From: Gnetum montanum
Taxonomy: Eukaryota > Streptophyta > Gnetopsida > Gnetales > Gnetaceae
Length of the DNA stretch: 38,935 bases
Assembly (NCBI GenBank): GCA_015680685.1
Contig: MNCI01024017.1
Location: forward strand, 165,021 to 203,955
Reading direction: 5' to 3'
Within the stretch, counting starts at the first letter, position 1. Each line of letters opens with the position of its first letter. Of the stretch, positions 33,934 through 38,935 are shown piece by piece. The notes beneath the pieces were generated by a model. The model worked only from the letters and a program-made list of their open reading frames with translations, did no database searches and had not been told where the DNA came from. The position numbers and the translations under genes were made by a program.

Positions 33934-36818
33934 TCAAATAGTCCTAAGAGGTGGAGGCTCTTGAGGTGCTTAAGGACCTTCCCTTGCCTCCAGTGCACAT
34001 GGTGGTCGAGGTTGGGGCAGTTGTGGTTGTCCTACTATAGCTGCAATATCTAGTGAAAGATGAAAAGCATTCAGTAATGCTTTCATCTTCTCCTTCGTGC
34101 TTTAGGGATCATACATAGTCTACGTAGCATAGTTGATGTGAGTTGGTATGGGAACATCCCATAAACAAGGCATGGCTAGGAATAACTCCTTAACATTAAT
34201 GAACCAAGTAATGAATTATTTAAGTTCAATGTTGAACACTCTAATAGAGTTTTATAGCTCTTGGTAGTTGTTCATTCTCATGGCTAGGTTCTCTACAATG
34301 GGTTGTGGATTTGTGAAGTGTGTGCGAAGAACTTCAAGTTCTACATTAGCTATTTTAAACTTTTGCTTTGTTTCCTTATAGTGCTTGAACTTTGCCTCAT
34401 ACAAGAGGTAAGAGCTGGCCACCTACTTCTTGAGTTCTAACCTTGGCCTTCTAGTAGTTAGCATTGCCAAATTTGCATATTAGAGGTTAGCTAACTCCAT
34501 GTACTTGATCATCTCCTCGATTTGCAACTCCTTAAGGTGTATTTCTACTTTGTTGTATGCATTAAGTCCATCGAAGATGGGCTACCACACGTTGCCTCCT
34601 TGTTGGAGTTGTTGGAGGGCCTTATTCATCTCTACCTTGGCCAACTAGATTTCTTTCTCATTGACTTCTTTGAGAAGCCAAACTTGGTTCCTGTAATGAT
34701 TCTTAACATGTTCAAACTTTAGGGCCTCATTCTTCTAGGTGGCTATATCAATGATTGATTTTTGGCAAAGTGCATGAACTTCCTCCATTAAGAGATTCAT
34801 GTTTTCAGTAGCCAAGCTCCTCTAATCCAAGTTCACCTTGGCAAGCTGCTCCTACTATTGTTGCACAAATTCTAGCATTGGTTCCTTTTGTATCTTGACA
34901 TTCCACAAGTGATGAATGTTCCTAGTCAAAACTATGTTCTCCTTGTGGACCTTCAATAGGTCCTTCTTGATGTTGTAGGCTATGGCCTCTGAGAGGGACA
35001 CATTAAAAATTGCCATCTCCTTTGCATTCTTGACCTCTCTTAGCTTGTTTTGAAGCTATATGAAAGTTTCATCTCTTGTCATGGCTTGGCCAAGAATGGT
35101 GGGATCAACAAGTCAAGCTCTTAATTCTGCAACCCTGGCAACCAACCATGTATTTTCAAAAGTGGTTGCCTTGAGCTAGGTGTTGATGATGATGAGCTTG
35201 CTCTTAGCTTCTAGCAACTTCAACTGGGTTGCAATGATAATATTTGGGAGATTGAAGATCTCTAGAAGTAGTTGCTCGGCTCCCACTAGTCGGTCTAGGA
35301 CTTTCTCATGTTGGGCTAGACTTAGTCTCCCACTTGCTACTCTTGCAGATGTCTACATGTCCTTGAGGGTAGCAATATCAGGCACATAGGACACAGGAGC
35401 ATTTAATGCCTCTATTACATAGTCATCCATCACCTCCACTGTTGTCTCTTGTCCTTGGTGCTGCATTACCAAGATAGTTGCACCCTCACCCTCCTCCAGG
35501 CACATCGAGCAAGTGCAGCATTCCCATAAATTTCTAGGAATTGTTGTTATTCTGAGAGAGATATTGTCACTTCTTAAGTGCTAGGATTTGACCTTGTGGG
35601 CACCTACATCCTTTGGGCAAAAAATAGTGGCATAATCTCCTCCAACTAGCTAATGGTTCTAGTAACTTTGTTCAAATGACTCATAGTTGGCTAGTAGACT
35701 AATGGGTCACCACCATTTGGTCCTACCTACTACTACTATAGGAATTGCTCATAAATTTTGCACATGCACTTAATAACAGCGTGAGCCTCCAGTGTTGTTT
35801 CTTTATGAGTAGGTGGTGGTGATGGTTGCACCTCTTCTTGCAGCTTGACAGCTACTTTGTCCTTCATCATATCCTACCAAGATGTAGTAGAAGCACGATG
35901 CAACATATCATTGGCATAGAGAGCTATGCCTCCTCTTTTACATAATTTTCAGATCAAGCATGGAAAGAAGAGTGTCTTCCTCCCATGCTCATTCTCTTTG
36001 AAGTGCTTTTCCATCTTAAGGAGTATGAGCTGTGTGAGGTTGACCAAGAATTTATCGCTTAGAGTGGCACACACATAGGTAGAGAAGGTGGTGACTTTGC
36101 TCAGCCTCACCATTGGATTGAGGTGGTAGGCCATGATTTTGAAATATACCTTCACCTTAGTGAGTGCATTGTACTCCTTACGGTCCACTTCATAGCACTA
36201 CTAGATCCATTCTTTTTTTACCTCTAGGTCCACTTGTGTTGAGATCTCTACCAAGGTTACCCTAGCATTTGGTAACCCAGGGGCCTCTGTAATGGCCTCC
36301 ATAGATTAGGACATACTTATATCCTTTATCTTCACCTTGGCACTAGCCTACTTGGAATTCTAGAAGAGGTATGTTTCCCCCATGTACCATTGCCCACTGG
36401 AAGTAAGGATAGGCCACATGGGAGAGCTTTGAAGTTGTGTTATCACTTCTTCTGGTGCTAAGTCCAAGAAAGGATCAAAGTTAAATTCTCGTAGAATTGA
36501 ACCTTTGACCTCCTTGGAATTGATTTGTCATAGGCAAGCCTTAGTCAAAGTGACTTCTAAGTTTGGACCAGGGCTAGGCACCTCATCTCATTACAATTGC
36601 CCCATTACAGCAATGGGAATATGTTGAACAAACTCCACTTTGGGCTTCTCCTAAAGAGGTCTTGTTGCATGTGTCTCCATTGCTTCCTCTTAGGGTAGTT
36701 GTTGCTATTTTCCCCTTCCTCCTCTAGGTCACTTTTTCATTGGTTGCAATGGTCCTCCCCTCTATGGACGCTTATCCCTTGTGTTCTTTGATTAGTTACA
36801 CTTAGGCTAAGTTGTCAT
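33934..36818 (-). pseudogene. Decayed retroelement ORF2, fourth retroelement copy
   Basis: The - strand aligns in pieces with the ORF2 at 16300-19056. The piece 36188-35949 contains VYFKIMAYHLNP, FSTYV and TLFFPCLI, matching YFKIGTYHIFP, ISTYVV and LPFPCLI. Nearer the end are YMELANL, YANLAML, LELKK, YEAKFKHYKET and MPCLWDVPIP, again in the same order as in the other copy. The reading ends at a stop at 33934-33936 after PPPLRTI. Many stops and frame shifts are present. The middle is rich in Leu, Glu, Lys and Gln codons, consistent with a coiled coil. It is one of three copies that together define this ORF. Confidence 0.7.
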
Positions 36819-38300
36819 TATGATGGATTGGTTATCTTAATATTATTTTATTTTGATAGCTACAAGAGTTCATTAGAAGGGTTTAACTTTCATGAGTTAG
36901 TGGTTTTTAATATTATTTTATTAGTTAAACCTTATGAAAGTTAGATAAATTTTCCATCAAAAACCTAAGATTTGTGGTCCCCATGACGTAAAGCTCACCT
37001 CCAGTAGCTACAAGATCAAAGAATGAAGTCAATCGGATAAGTAGTTTAAAATTTATGGGTGTAGGAAGGCTCTCAGCTCCAAAAATTGCAAAAGCTACTT
37101 AGGCATTTGAGAGGTAAATGTAAAAAATGGTTAAGTTCAGTCTTTTTGTGATGAATCAATGGGGATGCATTGACACAACTGTAAGACAAAATTTTTCACT
37201 TTTAAGAACTAGGTAAAAATAAGGAGGTTTTTAGGGAAATTGGAGTTTGAAAGAAGCCAAAAAAGCCTAGAATACTAGGAGATGCTTGAAGATGGCTTAG
37301 AATATGCACAAGAAAGGAGATATGACTTGGGGATTATTGGTCAAGGAGTGCAAAAATGGATGCATCATGATGACTAACATGAGATTTTGAAAGCAAAATG
37401 GCTAAGGTATAAGAAGTGTAACCATTCCAACCAAGGAGTATGTAAGTGGGTACTCCCCATAGCAAGCTCATGTCCTTAATTTCCTTTCATGCCCTCAAAC
37501 CGTGGAGTCCAAGACCCCATGGATGATTAATGGTTGTGGATCATTAAAAACCAATCACCAAGGAAGCCATTAAAGGAGATCAATTGCACATCAATGAACC
37601 CATTGAAATAATCATCAAATGAGGTAGTGAGGTGGTTAATGAAAAGAAGTGGTGGATGAGAGAGAACATGGAAAGGAGTTCCCCATGGTGGTCATGTGAA
37701 GTTCCTTGTGAAGGATGTGATTACATATGACCTATGAACTTCCTTGCTTAGTCCAAATTAAGACCAACTACTTCTAGTGACTTTGTATTGACACTTAGGA
37801 CTATTTCACCCCCTAAGAAATAAGAACATCCCCACAGACCACTCATCATTCCTAAAGAAGAAGAAAAGAGAAGCAGGAAGTGAAGAGGACCTTAGTTAGA
37901 GGGGTTCCTTCAAGCATGGGTAACATGTCTTTCCAACCACATAACTAGTGCTTGTAGCTCGTTATTATGTCCAAGGGGTGTGTTTTGAATTTCCATTGTT
38001 ATTATTTGTTTTATTTTTATTTTTTTTTCAATGGGAACCACACAATGCAAATGCATTGCTTCCTATTATTGGTTGATAGCAAGATGCTGAGAAGTCCATG
38101 AAAATATTCATGTAACTCAACAGGCAAGCAAGTACAAAAGTCAAAAATCCCTTTGAAGTCACACACTTTTCCATCCACTTAATTCATCCCAAATTTGGAA
38201 AGTACAAAGGTCATGAGTTCATTATAAGTTTTTATCAATAAGGAACCTCAAATTTCCAAAATGAGGAAGCACCATAAAGTTGAGTGGAGTAATGGATGAC
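36819..38300 (-). mobile_element. Spacer region of the fourth retroelement copy
   Basis: On the - strand it carries GTGTGTGACTTCAAAGGG near 38155, AAAGACATGTTACCCATGCTT near 37925, CCTCTAACTAAGG near 37890 and a GAGCTTGCTATGGGGAG block near 37460. These are the spacer blocks of the other copies in the same order. No gag follows before the sequence changes character near 38400, so the copy is 5'-truncated or interrupted. Confidence 0.6.
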
Positions 38301-38399
38301 ATGGGATCACTACTTGTTAACATGAAAAGAATCAATATCCCATTAGTAAACGTCAAAATACCAAAATGAAATCCAACCATTTGCACTCAAATAATTAAT

Positions 38400-38935
38400 A
38401 AACTTTAAACCACCTGTAACGATAGAAAACGTCGACAGCTGGAAATACCAATCAAGATTCCGGCGTACACAGTTTTAGCCACGGATCCGCGCGAGGGCTA
38501 TGCTGGAAAAACGAATCCGCGGCGCCCTGAACGGTCTTGTCGATCAGACAGGGACTTACGGGTCGGTAAAATGATGAGAATTACGTGTAGAGAAAGCGAT
38601 CTGTTTCAAAGAGTGGAAAAACGAGGGGAAAACGATGTAATTGGATTGCAACAGCGATAATGCTAAACACGATAAAAAGAGGTTGACATAGGAAGCTCGA
38701 AACTTTAAGATCTGCGCTTTGACTTACAAATGTATACTTCGTATGAGAAATTACACTGGGGAATCCCCGATTACAGGATGTGAAACAAGCACAGAACAAC
38801 AAGCAAAACGGTCTAAACAGAAGTCCGATCTACCTTGTGGGCTAAAGCTGAGATGCAAGGCAGGCCAAGCTTTGACGTCTACCGATCAATTGTTTCTGAT
38901 TGATAGAGTCCTTTCAGCAGAAAGATTGCTCCTGT
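38400..38935. other. CpG-rich segment, possible edge of a gene
   Basis: Unlike the surrounding repeats, this stretch keeps many CpG sites (for example TCCGCGCGAGG near 38486 and CCGCGGCGCCCTG near 38517). Old methylated repeats in plants lose CpG by C-to-T change, so retention suggests unmethylated gene-proximal DNA or a younger insertion. A + strand frame is open from about 38409 to the stop at 38658 (83 codons) but resembles no family I know. A - strand frame at 38581-38802 is also unrecognised. I see no splice sites that decide the matter; the gene body may lie beyond the window. Confidence 0.35.

Noticed and set aside
1-38935. CRISPR arrays, bacterial operons or phage-type systems
   Set aside because: No regularly spaced direct repeats of that kind exist, and the spliced gene and LTR elements show plant nuclear DNA.

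Overview
The window is nuclear DNA of a seed plant with a large, repeat-rich genome. One spliced receptor-like protein gene sits in about 39 kb of decayed LTR retrotransposons, tRNA-derived SINEs and locally duplicated non-coding DNA. Low gene density, old CpG-poor retroelements and no bacterial-type genes fit a large-genome plant, perhaps a gymnosperm. I cannot name the species.

Layout. (1) 1-7683: two copies of one Ty3/Gypsy-like family in + orientation, apparently sharing a middle LTR. The first lacks ORF2. The second carries a decayed ORF2 (3939-6631) and an LTR at 6819-7683. A piece near 1566-1869 is probably inverted by the assembly. (2) 7684-9337: intergenic DNA with SINE copies, two in head-to-tail tandem. 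(3) 9338-10216: another LTR of the family. (4) 10263-14340: repeated modules here called C and D, a second SINE pair and short tandem repeats. (5) 15265-23787: the only near-complete retroelement, on the - strand, with two LTRs, a tRNA-Asp-type primer site, decayed gag, a non-coding spacer and decayed ORF2. (6) 23788-25929: AT-rich, no gene. (7) 25930-27425: another C module, just upstream of the gene. (8) 27852-30412: an 805-residue LRR receptor-like protein with one 143-bp intron. (9) 30413-32877: no gene. (10) 32878 to about 38300: a fourth retroelement copy, - strand, with one LTR, decayed ORF2 and spacer. (11) about 38400-38935: a CpG-rich stretch unlike the repeats, perhaps the edge of another gene.

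The retroelement family has gag and a second ORF but no visible protease, reverse transcriptase, RNase H or integrase, so it probably depended on an autonomous partner. ORF2 has a region resembling the 'putative plant transposon protein' domain, then a long coiled-coil-like part and a conserved C-terminus; its decayed protein is alignable among three copies. The host gene is a cell-surface receptor without a kinase. Proteins of this class usually signal through partner kinases in immunity or development; the ligand cannot be inferred here.

Four single-N positions (1565, 1870, 15496, 19513) mark joins. Two joins show a specific error: an inverted piece with 112-bp perfect inverted repeats, and an unmerged 43-bp overlap.
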